Assembly: GCA_900696455.1 (NCBI GenBank)
Contig: CAADGB010000537.1
Span: 1-63,100, forward strand
DNA from: an uncultured delta proteobacterium
GTDB taxonomy: Bacteria > Myxococcota_A > Polyangia > Haliangiales > Haliangiaceae
DNA: 63,100 nt
Reading direction: 5' to 3'
The notes beneath the pieces are model-generated. The model did not search any database and was not told the DNA's origin. It saw only the letters and a list, made by a program, of their open reading frames with translations. Made by a program: the position numbers and the translations under genes. Positions within the stretch are counted from its first letter, which is position 1. Each line of letters starts with the position of its first letter. This document shows, piece after piece, positions 16,640 to 28,562 of the stretch.

Positions 16640-18219
16640 GGCCGGCCCTCCTCGCCGCGGCGCGCGCCGAGGGCGGCGGCGCCGAGCTTCTCGAAGACCA
16701 CCGGCACCAGCGCCGGCTGCTGGTGGCCGACGACGACGCCCCGCACGGTCACCGGCTTGCTCCCCGGCGACGACACCGTCAGATCGTAGGTGCCGGCCTC
16801 CAGGCTCGGCACGACGACGCCGGTGGCCGGCCCGTGGTAGCGCTCCTCCGCCGGCGGGCGCGGGCCCGAGCCGTCGGCGGGCACGAAGCCGTCGATGGCC
16901 ACGGTGACGTCGCCGCCGGCCTGCCGCGCCGTGACCTCGAGCCGACCGAACGGCTGCATGACGAACTGCTCGTCGCCGCTCCAGGCGTCGACGCGGCGCT
17001 GCGCGTTGCCGGCCGAGTGCCGGACCTTGACCAGGTACGACACCAGCTCGGGGACGCGGACCTCGAACGTGCCGTCGCTGGCGGTGATGGCGTCGTAGCT
17101 CGACGCCGAGATCAGGCGGACGCGGGCGGCGATCACCGGCTGGCCGTCGGGGGTGACGACCTTGCCCCGCAGCGGCAGCTCGTCGACCAGCACCAGCTCG
17201 ACGCCGTCGCGGCGGACGCCCGAGGTCAGGAGCTCGACCCAGGTCGGCGCCCGCCGGCCGAGGGCGCGGGCCTCGAGCCGGACGTGGCCCGCGGGCATGA
17301 CCAGCTCGAAGGTGCCGTCGGCGGCGGTCGCCACCTGCTTCTTCTCGTTGATGCCGCCAGCGGCGAGGGTCGACAGCGCCACCACCGCGACGCCGCCGAC
17401 CCCGCGCCCCTCGCCGTCGCGCACCGTGCCGCGGACCGTGACCGGCTCGTCGAGACGGACCTCGACCTCGACCGGCGCCTCGCCGACCGTGGCGGTCGCG
17501 AGGCCCTGGGCCATGCCGCGCGAGGCGCGCAGGGTGACGGCCCCCGGCAGCGACGGCAGCTCGAAGCGACCCGCGCCGTCGGTCTCCGTCGACAGCGCCA
17601 TCGACGCCTCGAGCAGCGCGCGCGCGCCGGCCTCGACCTCGAGGTTGACGACGGCGCCGGCGGCGCCCTGGCCGCGCCCGTCCACGACCCGACCGCGAAT
17701 CGTGCTCACTGGCCGGACCTCGAGGTCCCGCGAGGTGGCCTCGTCGGCGCGGAAGGGCTCCGGAAGTCCGACAGCGGTGTCAGAGCGAGCGTGGACTTTC
17801 CACCAGATTCCCGAGGGGACCGAGAGGCGATACCGACCCGAACCGTCCGCGATCGCGGTGATCTCGCCCGAGTCGTTCATGAAGGCCACCTCGGCACCAG
17901 CAACCGGCGTGCCCGCCGTGGTCCCGGACCCCGCGAACCGCACCGTGCCGGTCACCTCGACCGGAGGCCCGGCGGCGCGGTCGCGGACGCCGGCCGCGCC
18001 ACCCGCGCGGCGGCGGGCCACGCCCCCGGACCGCGGCTCCACGCCATCGCCGTCGTCGCCTGCGCGATCACGGTCAGCCGCGGACTCACCCGCGTGATCG
18101 TCCGCGGGCTCGTCGTCGCCGCCGAGGAGCTTCGCTCCGACGAGGACGGCGAGGACGGCGCCGGCGATCGCGACGAGCGCGATCACCGCGATGCGGGACT
18201 TGCGATCGAACGTGGGCAC
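16633..18219 (-). CDS. Membrane-anchored protein with carboxypeptidase regulatory-like repeats
   Basis: A 528-residue protein. An N-terminal helix (about 9-33, IAVIALVAIAGAVLAVLVGA) is followed by an acidic linker, then at least four beta-sandwich repeats of the CarboxypepD_reg type, visible as VxGTV...G.P.AGAxV...DGxGRYxL, RGRVVDGRGQGAAGAVV, VRGTVRDGEGRGVGGVAV and LRGKVVTPDGQPVIAARV, each with a GxFEL or GTFEV strand. Such modules usually bind or scaffold carbohydrate or the cell wall. GTG start. It is first of the three-gene polysaccharide operon and could guide the nascent polymer, an inference from position. Confidence 0.8.
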   Translation of the reverse strand: MPTFDRKSRIAVIALVAIAGAVLAVLVGAKLLGGDDEPADDHAGESAADRDRAGDDGDGVEPRSGGVARRRAGGAAGVRDRAAGPPVEVTGTVRFAGSGTTAGTPVAGAEVAFMNDSGEITAIADGSGRYRLSVPSGIWWKVHARSDTAVGLPEPFRADEATSRDLEVRPVSTIRGRVVDGRGQGAAGAVVNLEVEAGARALLEASMALSTETDGAGRFELPSLPGAVTLRASRGMAQGLATATVGEAPVEVEVRLDEPVTVRGTVRDGEGRGVGGVAVVALSTLAAGGINEKKQVATAADGTFELVMPAGHVRLEARALGRRAPTWVELLTSGVRRDGVELVLVDELPLRGKVVTPDGQPVIAARVRLISASSYDAITASDGTFEVRVPELVSYLVKVRHSAGNAQRRVDAWSGDEQFVMQPFGRLEVTARQAGGDVTVAIDGFVPADGSGPRPPAEERYHGPATGVVVPSLEAGTYDLTVSSPGSKPVTVRGVVVGHQQPALVPVVFEKLGAAALGARRGEEGRPC

Positions 18220-18414
18220 AGACGACTCGAGACCAGACTAGGGGACGACCCTGCCGGGGCGCGTCAAACGTAATGATCGCAACCTATTACGGTTCGGCGG
18301 CGATCTCAAGTAAACCGACACGGAGAAGCGACCGGGCCGTGACCGGAGGCACCGGGCCCGGCAGGGAGGAGCCTCGGGGCTTGAGGAACGGCTCGGCCTG
18401 GGGTATCCGCGGTC

Positions 18415-19521
18415 GTGGCCGTCCGGATGGCCCTCGCCGCGTCGATCCTCGTCGCCCTGACAGGCCGGGTGACGGCCGAGCCCCAGCGCCGTCCGCCCTG
18501 CACGCTGGCCTCGCAGCCGCGGCCGACCGAGCCGTGCCTCGTCGCCGACCTGCCGGCCGCGGCCGCGACCGGCCCCGGCCTGACCCCGACCTCGCCGTGG
18601 GCAGACCATGGCGCGCGCCCCGAGGCCTTCGGCCCCGGGATCGGGGGCGAAGGCGCCGGCCACCCGGCCGGCCGTGGGCGGCAGGCGTGGTCCCTCGCCA
18701 CCCTGGGCGGGGTCTACCTCGGCTTCAGCACCTGGGCGTACTTCGCCTGGTACCGCGGCCAGCCCGACCTCGGCGAGTTCCGGTGGGGCGGTGACGGGTA
18801 TTTCGGGGAGAACACGTACGCAGGCGGATCCGACAAGGTCGGACACGCGTGGGCCAACCTGGTGCTGGCCCGGGCCAGCACCAGCCTCCTGGAGTGGGGC
18901 GGCTGGGACCGGGGCGTGGCCTCCGCGATCGGCGCCGGCGTGGCCTGGGGCCTGTTCCTCATCGTCGAGGTCAAGGACGGCTACCACTACCAGTTCTCGC
19001 CCGGCGACCTGGTGGCCAACACGGCCGGCGCGGCGCTGTCGATGCTGTTCGTCAACGTGCCGCGGGCCGACGAGCTGTTCGACTTCCGCGTCCACTACTA
19101 CCCCAGCGCCGAGTACCTGGGCCTCCTGCGCGGCGAGTACCACGGCGATCCCCAGCTCAACAGCCTCAACATCGCCGAGGACTACTCGGGCCAGACCTAC
19201 TTCCTGGCCCTGCACCTGGGCGCGCTCGACCTGGCCGGACGCCAGGGCGCCCTGGCCGAGGCCCTGCGCTACGTCGACCTCGGCGTCGGCTTCCGCGCCC
19301 AGAAGTACAAGCCCGACTCGCCACCGGGCTCGATCCGCTCCCAGGAGGTGTACCTGGGGCTGACCGTCAACCTCCAGCACGCGCTCGACCGCGCCACCGG
19401 CGGCGCCCGCGCCGGCGCCCTCGGCCGCACCCGCCGGATCGGCCACGCCGTGTTCGAGCACCTCGGCGTGCCGTACACGATCTTGCCGGTCGTGCACGGC
19501 GAGCGCTCGCCGGATCGCTAG
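18415..19521 (+). CDS. DUF2279 family predicted periplasmic protein
   Basis: A 368-residue exported protein, GTG start, signal peptide ending near residue 21 (GRVTA). The hallmark of DUF2279 is GGSDKVGHAW with the flanking YFGENTYAG, then DGYHYQFSPGDLVANTAGAA, all present in the middle third. Conserved Asp, Lys, His and Asn in these blocks look like an active or metal site. The biochemical role of the family is not known to me. The C-terminal third has barrel-like aromatic strands (DLGVGFRAQKYKPD). The 195 bp upstream, divergent from the polysaccharide operon, contain an AT-richer patch (18270-18315) that is the likely promoter zone. Confidence 0.78.
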   Translation: MAVRMALAASILVALTGRVTAEPQRRPPCTLASQPRPTEPCLVADLPAAAATGPGLTPTSPWADHGARPEAFGPGIGGEGAGHPAGRGRQAWSLATLGGVYLGFSTWAYFAWYRGQPDLGEFRWGGDGYFGENTYAGGSDKVGHAWANLVLARASTSLLEWGGWDRGVASAIGAGVAWGLFLIVEVKDGYHYQFSPGDLVANTAGAALSMLFVNVPRADELFDFRVHYYPSAEYLGLLRGEYHGDPQLNSLNIAEDYSGQTYFLALHLGALDLAGRQGALAEALRYVDLGVGFRAQKYKPDSPPGSIRSQEVYLGLTVNLQHALDRATGGARAGALGRTRRIGHAVFEHLGVPYTILPVVHGERSPDR

Positions 19522-19534
19522 GCGCGCGCGCCGG

Positions 19535-21838
<2,304 letters not shown>

Positions 21839-21911
21839 GCCCCGGTCCTACCACGCGCCCGTGATCGCGGCGGCGGCGATCGCGGGGCGGGCGCGGCGAC
21901 GTCCGCCGCCG

Positions 21912-22469
21912 TCACCAGTACATGTAGACGATGAAGCCGAGCGGGACGGCGAGGCCGGCGAGCACGAACCACTTGCCGCGGCCGGCCAGGCCGCGGTCGC
22001 CCTTCATCATGATCATGCCGGAGATGGCGAGGAAGATGAGGGCGACGGCGAAGACGTCGGCGACGTAGGTCCACACGCCCTTGAGGTTGTTGAGGTGCAG
22101 CGCGTTGACCTCGAACAGCACGGCCCGGGTGGTGACGGTCTTGAGCCGGCCCTGGCCGGTGCGGACGTCGAGCCGGGCCTCCTGGCCGTCGGGCAGGAAG
22201 ATGCGCAGGTCGTGGAGCGACTCCTGGAAGTGACCGCGGACCTGGCGGGCGTCGAGGCGCAGGCGCTCGATCACGACCGCGGCCTGCTCGGCGGCGGTCT
22301 CGCCCGGCACCGGCCCGAGCGCGAACGACCGGGTCTCGAACCGGTAGTTCGGGTTCCAGTCCTCGATGTGGTTCACCGCCAGCCCGGAGATCGAGTAGGC
22401 GAGGACCAGGGCGACCGCGACGTAGCCGACGTCGCGGTGCACCGCGCGCACCCAGCGGCGCCACTTCAC
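21912..22469 (-). CDS. PepSY-associated transmembrane protein
   Basis: A 185-residue inner-membrane protein. Helix one at residues 14-34 (VGYVAVALVLAYSISGLAVN) carries the conserved HRD...SGLAVNH pattern of PepSY_TM proteins. A periplasmic PepSY-like part follows (residues 40-125), then HLNNLKGVWTYVADVFAVAL and helices at about 138-155 and 165-183. The family accompanies metal or heme reduction systems and copper handling. It starts 4 bp after the stop of the DUF4920 gene, so both are in one operon. Confidence 0.82.
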   Translation of the reverse strand: MKWRRWVRAVHRDVGYVAVALVLAYSISGLAVNHIEDWNPNYRFETRSFALGPVPGETAAEQAAVVIERLRLDARQVRGHFQESLHDLRIFLPDGQEARLDVRTGQGRLKTVTTRAVLFEVNALHLNNLKGVWTYVADVFAVALIFLAISGMIMMKGDRGLAGRGKWFVLAGLAVPLGFIVYMYW

Positions 22470-22473
22470 GGCG

Positions 22474-23073
22474 CTACCGCGGGTCGCGCACGACGGCGCC
22501 GGTCCCGTCGATGCGGACGATGACCATCGGCTCGGTCACGCTCGCCGGATCGCGCTCGGCGCCGTACTCCTTCTGCTGGTACGCGACGAACTCCTTGGTC
22601 TCCTCGAGCGTCAGCTCGTTGACCGCGACCACGCCCTCGACCACGGCGTGCTTGCCCTTGGCGTCCATGGGGAAGACCATCTCGCCGTCGGTCACCTTGA
22701 AGCGGACCTTCTGCCCGGGGGCGGGCCCGGCCAGATCCATCCAGCAGCCGCGCTTGGGGCAGACGTCGACGATCTGACCCTCGACCCGCACGGTCTTGCC
22801 GACGTGGGCCTTGGGATCGGCGAGCAGCGCCTCGATGGCCGTGGCGTCGGCGAGCTTGACCCCGGCGCCGAAGGACTGGCCGGCGACGACCGGCGCGGCG
22901 GTCGGCGTCGCGCCGCCGGCGGCGGTGGCAGTGGCGCTGCCGGCGGTGGCGCCGGTCGCGGGCGCGGCGTTGCCGGCCTTGGGGCCGGCGTCGCACGCGG
23001 CGAGCGCGGCCGGGGCGGCGACGGCGACGGCGACGAAGAGGAGGATGGCGGACGAGCGGAGCTTGCTGATCAT
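22474..23073 (-). CDS. DUF4920-type lipoprotein
   Basis: A 199-residue lipoprotein (lipobox ALAAC near residue 26) with an Ala/Thr/Gly linker to residue 65, then a compact OB-like domain. VGKTVRVEGQIVDVCPKRGCWMDL is the diagnostic DUF4920 stretch (given here as its outline: GKTVRVEG, then VCPKRGCW). The paired Cys in CPKRGC could bind metal or cycle redox. The ATG is the one directly ahead of the signal peptide. It is co-transcribed with the PepSY membrane protein, and the pair may handle a metal in the envelope. Confidence 0.8.
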   Translation of the reverse strand: MISKLRSSAILLFVAVAVAAPAALAACDAGPKAGNAAPATGATAGSATATAAGGATPTAAPVVAGQSFGAGVKLADATAIEALLADPKAHVGKTVRVEGQIVDVCPKRGCWMDLAGPAPGQKVRFKVTDGEMVFPMDAKGKHAVVEGVVAVNELTLEETKEFVAYQQKEYGAERDPASVTEPMVIVRIDGTGAVVRDPR

Positions 23074-23299
23074 GGTGGGCCTCGGCCTCGGTACGACCGG
23101 CGCAGTCTGTCGTCGCGCGGCCACCGTGTCAACGAGCGTCGCTCACGGACGAGCCCCGCGGATCGCCTGGAATCGAAAGCGAAAACCGAAACCGAACACC
23201 AAACTGGCGCGGGCTCGGCGGCTGGCGCCGCGGCGCGCGCTCACCCGCTGCAGGCAACGCCGGATCGCCGCGCGCGCCAGATCCAGCGCGCGGCGCAGC

Positions 23300-24832
23300 T
23301 CAGCGCAGGTAGGCCGGGGCCTGGACCGCCGACCGGCACTGCCAGTTGAAGCTGCGGAGCTGGCCGGCCGAGCCGCGGCTGCGCAGCCCGGCCACCAGCT
23401 CGTCGGCGACGGCGCGCAGGGCGTCGTCGCGCCGGCCGTCGTGGTGCCAGGCCATGGCCACGACGTACGCGGCCTCGCCCCAGTGCTCGTCGTACGGATC
23501 GACCTCGCCGGCGCGGCCCAGGCCCATCCAGTAGTAGGGCTTGCCCGAGGGATCGCGGCCGTCGCGCGCGATCATGCGGCCGAGGCGGACCAGCGCGGTG
23601 CGGACGCGGCCGGCGCGCTCGGCCGGCGCGCGCGCGGCGTGGGCCTCGAGGCCGTCGGCGAGGATCGCGCTCATCCACGGCGAGCAGCCGGCGTAGCCGA
23701 AGCTCTCGCCGTGGGCGTCGGCGGTGTGGGCGAAGCAGCGGGCCTCGGGATCGGTCCACGAGGTCGGCCACGACGCCTGCATCGCGAGGTAGGCGTCGAC
23801 CGCCTCGTCGCCCCACGCCCGGAAGGTCGCGGCCTGATCGTCGGAGACGATCGCGGCCCACTCGTAGGCGAGGAGCGCGAAGCCGGCGTGACGCTCGGTC
23901 CAGAAATCGCTGCCGCCGGCGTAGCCCGGATCGTTCCACAGGGCGTGGGCGCGGATGGCCACGTTCTCGGCGGCCTCGCGGAAGCGGTCGTCGCCGGTGA
24001 GCAGCCAGTGGAGCGCCAGGCCCTGGGTGTAGTGGTACTTGAGGTCGTCGGCGGCGCCGGGCACGCCGATGCGGGTGGCGGTGCCGGCGCCGGCGATCCC
24101 GGCCCGGTAGATCGCGGCCTCGCGGTAGGCCGAGGCCAGGGGCGCGGCCGCGCCGGTGATGGCGTAGCCGCGGTACATCGCGGTCACGCGATCGAAGAGC
24201 CACACGTCGCGGCTCGACTGCTGGGCGAGGAAGGCGTCGGTGTTCCAGCGCCCGTAGTCGCAGACCCGACCCCAGGCGTCGAGCGCGCCGCCGGCGACCT
24301 CGGCCTGCGGCACGATCCGACCGAACACGCCCGACGCCGCCAGCCAGGCGGCCGGCAGCACCGCCCACACCCGCGGGCCCTGGGTGCCGTCGGCGGCGAC
24401 CAGCGTGGCGCTCACGTCGGTGGCCGGCAGGAACGCGCCCGGGCTGCCGCCGATCTCGACGTCGAGCGTGACCGGCGCCGACACGTCGAGCTCGACCTGG
24501 ACCTGGATCGCGCGCAGCGAGCCGTCGTCGTACGCGCCGAGGCCGCGACGGTACGTGGGCAGGACGGCCCCGGCGGCGGCGACGCGCACGTCGGGGGTGG
24601 TGGCCAGGCCGCGCGGCAGCGGCACGGCGAAGTTCACGACCTGGACGCCGGACACGCCCGCGGCGGGGACGAGCTCGACCTGCAGGTTCGGATCGAGCGG
24701 CGTGTCATCACCGTCATCGCCGCCACCACCACCACCACCGCCGGTGTCGCCGATCTGGCCGACGCAGGCACCGCACGAGATCGAGCACAGCGCTGCGACG
24801 AGCATGACGCTCGAGCCGATGATCCCTCTCAT
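23300..24832 (-). CDS. Lipoprotein with a putative alpha/alpha-barrel domain, function unknown
   Basis: A 510-residue protein. Lipobox SISC near residue 20, then a Gly8-Asp linker at about 31-45. Residues 50-170 are beta-rich (LDVSAPVTLDVEIGG). From about 230 the sequence is helical with repeated aromatic signatures (YHYTQGLALHWLLTGDDRF, ERHAGFALLAYEWA, HWGEAAYVVAMAWHHDG). That layout resembles glycan-active (alpha/alpha) toroid enzymes such as polysaccharide lyases, but I cannot name the family or assign catalytic residues. TAGCAT ends 8 nt before the start codon. The 226 bp downstream (23074-23299) hold no gene, only an A-rich patch near 23170-23205. Confidence 0.75.
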   Translation of the reverse strand: MRGIIGSSVMLVAALCSISCGACVGQIGDTGGGGGGGGDDGDDTPLDPNLQVELVPAAGVSGVQVVNFAVPLPRGLATTPDVRVAAAGAVLPTYRRGLGAYDDGSLRAIQVQVELDVSAPVTLDVEIGGSPGAFLPATDVSATLVAADGTQGPRVWAVLPAAWLAASGVFGRIVPQAEVAGGALDAWGRVCDYGRWNTDAFLAQQSSRDVWLFDRVTAMYRGYAITGAAAPLASAYREAAIYRAGIAGAGTATRIGVPGAADDLKYHYTQGLALHWLLTGDDRFREAAENVAIRAHALWNDPGYAGGSDFWTERHAGFALLAYEWAAIVSDDQAATFRAWGDEAVDAYLAMQASWPTSWTDPEARCFAHTADAHGESFGYAGCSPWMSAILADGLEAHAARAPAERAGRVRTALVRLGRMIARDGRDPSGKPYYWMGLGRAGEVDPYDEHWGEAAYVVAMAWHHDGRRDDALRAVADELVAGLRSRGSAGQLRSFNWQCRSAVQAPAYLR

Positions 24833-24915
24833 CGCCGGTGATGCTAGCGCAACGACCCGCGCGCGTCTCGCGCACAGCTTGCGTGATCGCGCGCGCGGCC
24901 TGCGCGCCGAGCGCG

Positions 24916-25782
<867 letters not shown>

Positions 25783-25790
25783 CGCCGGCC

Positions 25791-25809
25791 ATCGTAGCCT
25801 TGATATGCT
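25791..25809. promoter_or_regulatory. Divergent -10 boxes of purU and the lipoprotein gene at 25816
   Basis: Only 33 bp separate the two divergent starts. TACGAT (minus strand, 25791-25796) ends 8 nt before purU, and TATGCT (plus strand, 25804-25809) ends 6 nt before the lipoprotein ATG. The -35 regions must therefore lie inside the opposite coding sequences, and the two polymerases would exclude each other. Confidence 0.6.
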
Positions 25810-25815
25810 CGGCGA

Positions 25816-26817
25816 ATGCGAATCATGGCGGCGCTCGCGATCGCGGTCACGGCGGCATGCGGCGGCGGCGGCGACGGCGACGGCGACGGCGGCGGCGACG
25901 GCCTCGGGCCGGGCGGCCCGTACTTCCCGCAGGGCGCGTTCTGGGACCAGGACGTGTCGGGGCTGCCGCCGGCGAGCGACTCGGCGGCCATCATCGGCTC
26001 GCTGCGCGCCGCCGGCGGCTGGGGCAACGGCGACGTCTTCCAGATCGACTTCAGCATGGAGGTGCTGCGGGTCGACGGCGCGACCCCGACCAAGCGCAGC
26101 TTCGAGCGCACGGGCGACTTCTACGAGCCCGACTGCGATCACGTGCCGATGCCGGTGCCGCCCGGCGGCAACCTCGAGGGCGAGGACGGCTACGCCTGCG
26201 AGAGCGCCGGCGACTGCCACCTGATCGTGTGGGCGCCCGACGAGCGCCGGCTGTACGAGATGTGGCGCGCCGACCTCGTCGGCGACCGCTTCCGCGGCGG
26301 CTGCCTGGCGGTGTGGGACACCAGCCGGGTCTACGGCCCGACCGGGCGCGGCGAGCAGTGCACCAGCGCCGACGCCGCCGGGTTCCCGATCGCGCCGCTC
26401 CTGTTCACCGCCGACGAGGTCGCCGCCGGTCGCATCGACCACGCCATCCGCTTCATCCTGCCCAACGACCGCATCCGCCGCCGCTACGTGCGCCCCGCGA
26501 CCCACGGCACCAACACCACGGGCGGGGCCGACGCCCCCTCCTACGGCGTACACCTGCGCCTGCGCGCCGACTACCCGCTCGACACGCTGCCCGGCGACGG
26601 CGCGCGCACCGTCGCCCGCGCCCTCCAGCGCTACGGCATGTACCACGCCGACGGCGGCAACATCGCGCTCACCGCCGCCAGCGACCGCCGCACCACCGCG
26701 TCGTGGGACGGCCTGCTCGGGCCGCGCGACCTGGCGGCGCTCGACGTCGAGGACTTCGAGGTCATCGACCACGGCCCGCCCATCGAGCTCACCTTCGACT
26801 GCGTGCGCAACCCGTAG
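25816..26817 (+). CDS. Lipoprotein of unknown function
   Basis: A 333-residue lipoprotein (lipobox VTAAC at about 11-15) with a Gly/Asp linker to residue 33. The mature part contains DCHLIVWAPDERRLYEMWRA, GGCLAVWDTSRVYGPTGRGE, ADAAGFPIAPLLFTADEVA, RIDHAIRFILPNDRIRR, and ALQRYGMYHADGGNIALTA. Two features, the xVWDTS strand and the late GMYHADGG loop, occur together in a widespread secreted family of unknown function that I recall only loosely. No catalytic residues can be assigned. It is divergent from purU and has a leaderless-type start. Confidence 0.75.
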   Translation: MRIMAALAIAVTAACGGGGDGDGDGGGDGLGPGGPYFPQGAFWDQDVSGLPPASDSAAIIGSLRAAGGWGNGDVFQIDFSMEVLRVDGATPTKRSFERTGDFYEPDCDHVPMPVPPGGNLEGEDGYACESAGDCHLIVWAPDERRLYEMWRADLVGDRFRGGCLAVWDTSRVYGPTGRGEQCTSADAAGFPIAPLLFTADEVAAGRIDHAIRFILPNDRIRRRYVRPATHGTNTTGGADAPSYGVHLRLRADYPLDTLPGDGARTVARALQRYGMYHADGGNIALTAASDRRTTASWDGLLGPRDLAALDVEDFEVIDHGPPIELTFDCVRNP

Positions 26818-26849
26818 CGCGCGCCGCGGGCCGCGGCGGCGCCGGAGCG

Positions 26850-27524
26850 TCAGGGCAGCGGCACGCCGCGCGCGCCGGCCTCGTCGCGGGCGCGCTGGCG
26901 GGCGCGGTCGGCGGCGCTGTCGACGGTGTTCCGGTGATCGCCGAAGGTCCAGCCCAGGCCGATCGTGAAGCCCCAGGCGGTGGCGTCGGTGACGTGGGCC
27001 CAGGTCGTGGCGTGCAGGCCGAGCCCGTCCAGGCGCAGCGCCGCGCTGACGATGGGGCCGACGGCGCGGTCGCCGGGATCGAGGCGGGCGTCGACGCCGC
27101 CCTCGAGCACGAGGCCGAACAGGCTGACCTTGCTCCAGCCGCCCAGGAGCGACACCGCCACGCTGTCGTCGCGGCCGTAGGCGCCGCGCACCGCCGCCGA
27201 CACCCGCCACACCCGCGTCGTCGGGAGCAGGAGCCGGCGCTGGTGCCGGCCGCGACCGTACCCCAGGCGCAGCTCGGCGAAGCCGGCGACGTCGCCGTGG
27301 TAGCCGAGCATGCCGGTGACGAACAGGCCGCGGTGCGGCACGACGTCGTCGGGGCCGAGCAGCCCGACCAGGGTGCGGGCAGCGCCCCGCGCCGGCTCGA
27401 CCTGCTCGGGGAGCGCGCCGGCCGAGCCGTCGGCGCGGGCCGCTCCGGGGGCGGCGACCGCCGCCACGGCGGCGAGGGCGAGGGCGAGCGATGCTCGCGA
27501 TCGCAGGGCGCCGGCCTCCCGCAC
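26850..27524 (-). CDS. Secreted beta-strand-rich protein, function unknown
   Basis: A 224-residue protein with signal peptide ending near AARA at about residue 31. The body alternates short Gly-rich strands (FVTGMLGYHGDVAGFAELRL, GPIVSAALRLDGLGLHATTW, WGFTIGLGWTF), consistent with a small outer-membrane barrel. The GTG start at 27524 falls 2 bp after the ttcA stop, so it is probably co-translated with ttcA. No family recognised. Confidence 0.65.
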   Translation of the reverse strand: MREAGALRSRASLALALAAVAAVAAPGAARADGSAGALPEQVEPARGAARTLVGLLGPDDVVPHRGLFVTGMLGYHGDVAGFAELRLGYGRGRHQRRLLLPTTRVWRVSAAVRGAYGRDDSVAVSLLGGWSKVSLFGLVLEGGVDARLDPGDRAVGPIVSAALRLDGLGLHATTWAHVTDATAWGFTIGLGWTFGDHRNTVDSAADRARQRARDEAGARGVPLP

Positions 27525-27526
27525 GC

Positions 27527-28519
27527 TCAGGCCTCGGGCTCCGGCGCGAGCGTCGGCGCGGTCGCCAGCGCGGTCGCCAGCTCGGTCGCCAGCTCGGTCG
27601 CCAGCTCGGTCGCCAGCTCGGTCGCCAGCTCGGACGCCAGCTCCGGCGCCGTCACCACCGGGAGGTGGACGCGGCCGACCCGGCTCACCGCCGGCAGCGC
27701 GCCGTGCCGCGCCGGGCGCGGCGGCGCCGGGGTCGCCGGCCGGATGTCGGACGGGCGCTCGGCCCAGGCCCGGGCCACGTCGCGATCGAGGAGGTGCGTG
27801 GGCCGCACGTTGCGCAGGGCGTTGAGCATGATCGAGCGCACGTGGGGGTGGTCGCGCTCGAGGTCGGCGAGGAGCCGGGTCATGGCGTCCCGCTTGAGCC
27901 CCTCCTGCGACCCGCACAGGTTGCAGGGGATGATCGGGAAGGCGAGGTCGGCGGCGAGCACGGCGATGTCGGCCTCGGCGCACTCGATCAGCGGCCGGAT
28001 CACGTCGAAGCGATCGTCGTCGGTGCGGTAGCGCGCCGGCATCGCCTGCAGCTTGCCGCTGTAGAACAGGTTGAGCAGGAAGGTCTCGAGCGAGTCGTCG
28101 CGGTGATGGCCGAGGGCCAGCTTGTTGCAGCCGAGGCGCTCGGCGGCGGTGTAGAGGATGCCGCGGCGCAGCCGCGAGCACAGCGAGCAGTAGGTCTGGG
28201 CGCCGTCGAGGTGCGACGTCACCACGGCGTAGGTGTCCTCGCGCAGGATCTCGAACGGCCAGCCGCTGGCCTCGAGCCAGCGGGCCAGGCCGCGGCCGTC
28301 GTAGCCCGGCTGCACCTGATCGAGGTGCACCGCCACCAGCTCGACCCGGAACGGCAGGCGCGGCACCAGCCGGGTCAGGAGGTGGAACAGCGTGTAGCTG
28401 TCCTTGCCGCCCGACATCGCGACCAGCACCCGATCGCCGGGCGCCAGCAGCTCGTGCCGCTCGCAGGTCTCCTTGACCTGGCGGTAGAGCAGCTTCTCCA
28501 GGCGGCGCGGCTCGGACAT
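27527..28519 (-). CDS. ttcA: tRNA 2-thiocytidine(32) synthetase TtcA-like
   Basis: ATP-dependent thiolation of cytidine 32 in tRNA. PP-loop AMSGGKDSYT (about residues 33-43), iron-sulfur Cys pairs in CSLCSRLRRG and CNLCGSQ, and GHHRDDSLETFLLNLFY. The catalytic core (residues 1-255) is complete. The 75-residue tail is unusual: a Pro/Ala linker followed by seven in-frame copies of a 12-bp repeat coding ELAT-type tetrapeptides. The ATG at 28519 is preferred; a GTG at 28537 would add six residues. Confidence 0.9.
   Translation of the reverse strand: MSEPRRLEKLLYRQVKETCERHELLAPGDRVLVAMSGGKDSYTLFHLLTRLVPRLPFRVELVAVHLDQVQPGYDGRGLARWLEASGWPFEILREDTYAVVTSHLDGAQTYCSLCSRLRRGILYTAAERLGCNKLALGHHRDDSLETFLLNLFYSGKLQAMPARYRTDDDRFDVIRPLIECAEADIAVLAADLAFPIIPCNLCGSQEGLKRDAMTRLLADLERDHPHVRSIMLNALRNVRPTHLLDRDVARAWAERPSDIRPATPAPPRPARHGALPAVSRVGRVHLPVVTAPELASELATELATELATELATELATALATAPTLAPEPEA
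27560..27643. repeat. Seven 12-bp tandem repeats in the ttcA 3' end
   Basis: The unit is GGTCGCCAGCTC on the plus strand, seven copies with changes only in the first (GC for TC) and last (GGACGCC). On the coding strand it gives a run of ELAT/ELAS tetrapeptides. The length is a multiple of three, so unit gain or loss keeps the frame. Confidence 0.9.
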
Positions 28520-28562
28520 CGCGGCCAGCTTTACCACGGCGCGCCGGCGGTGGCGCCGGCGA

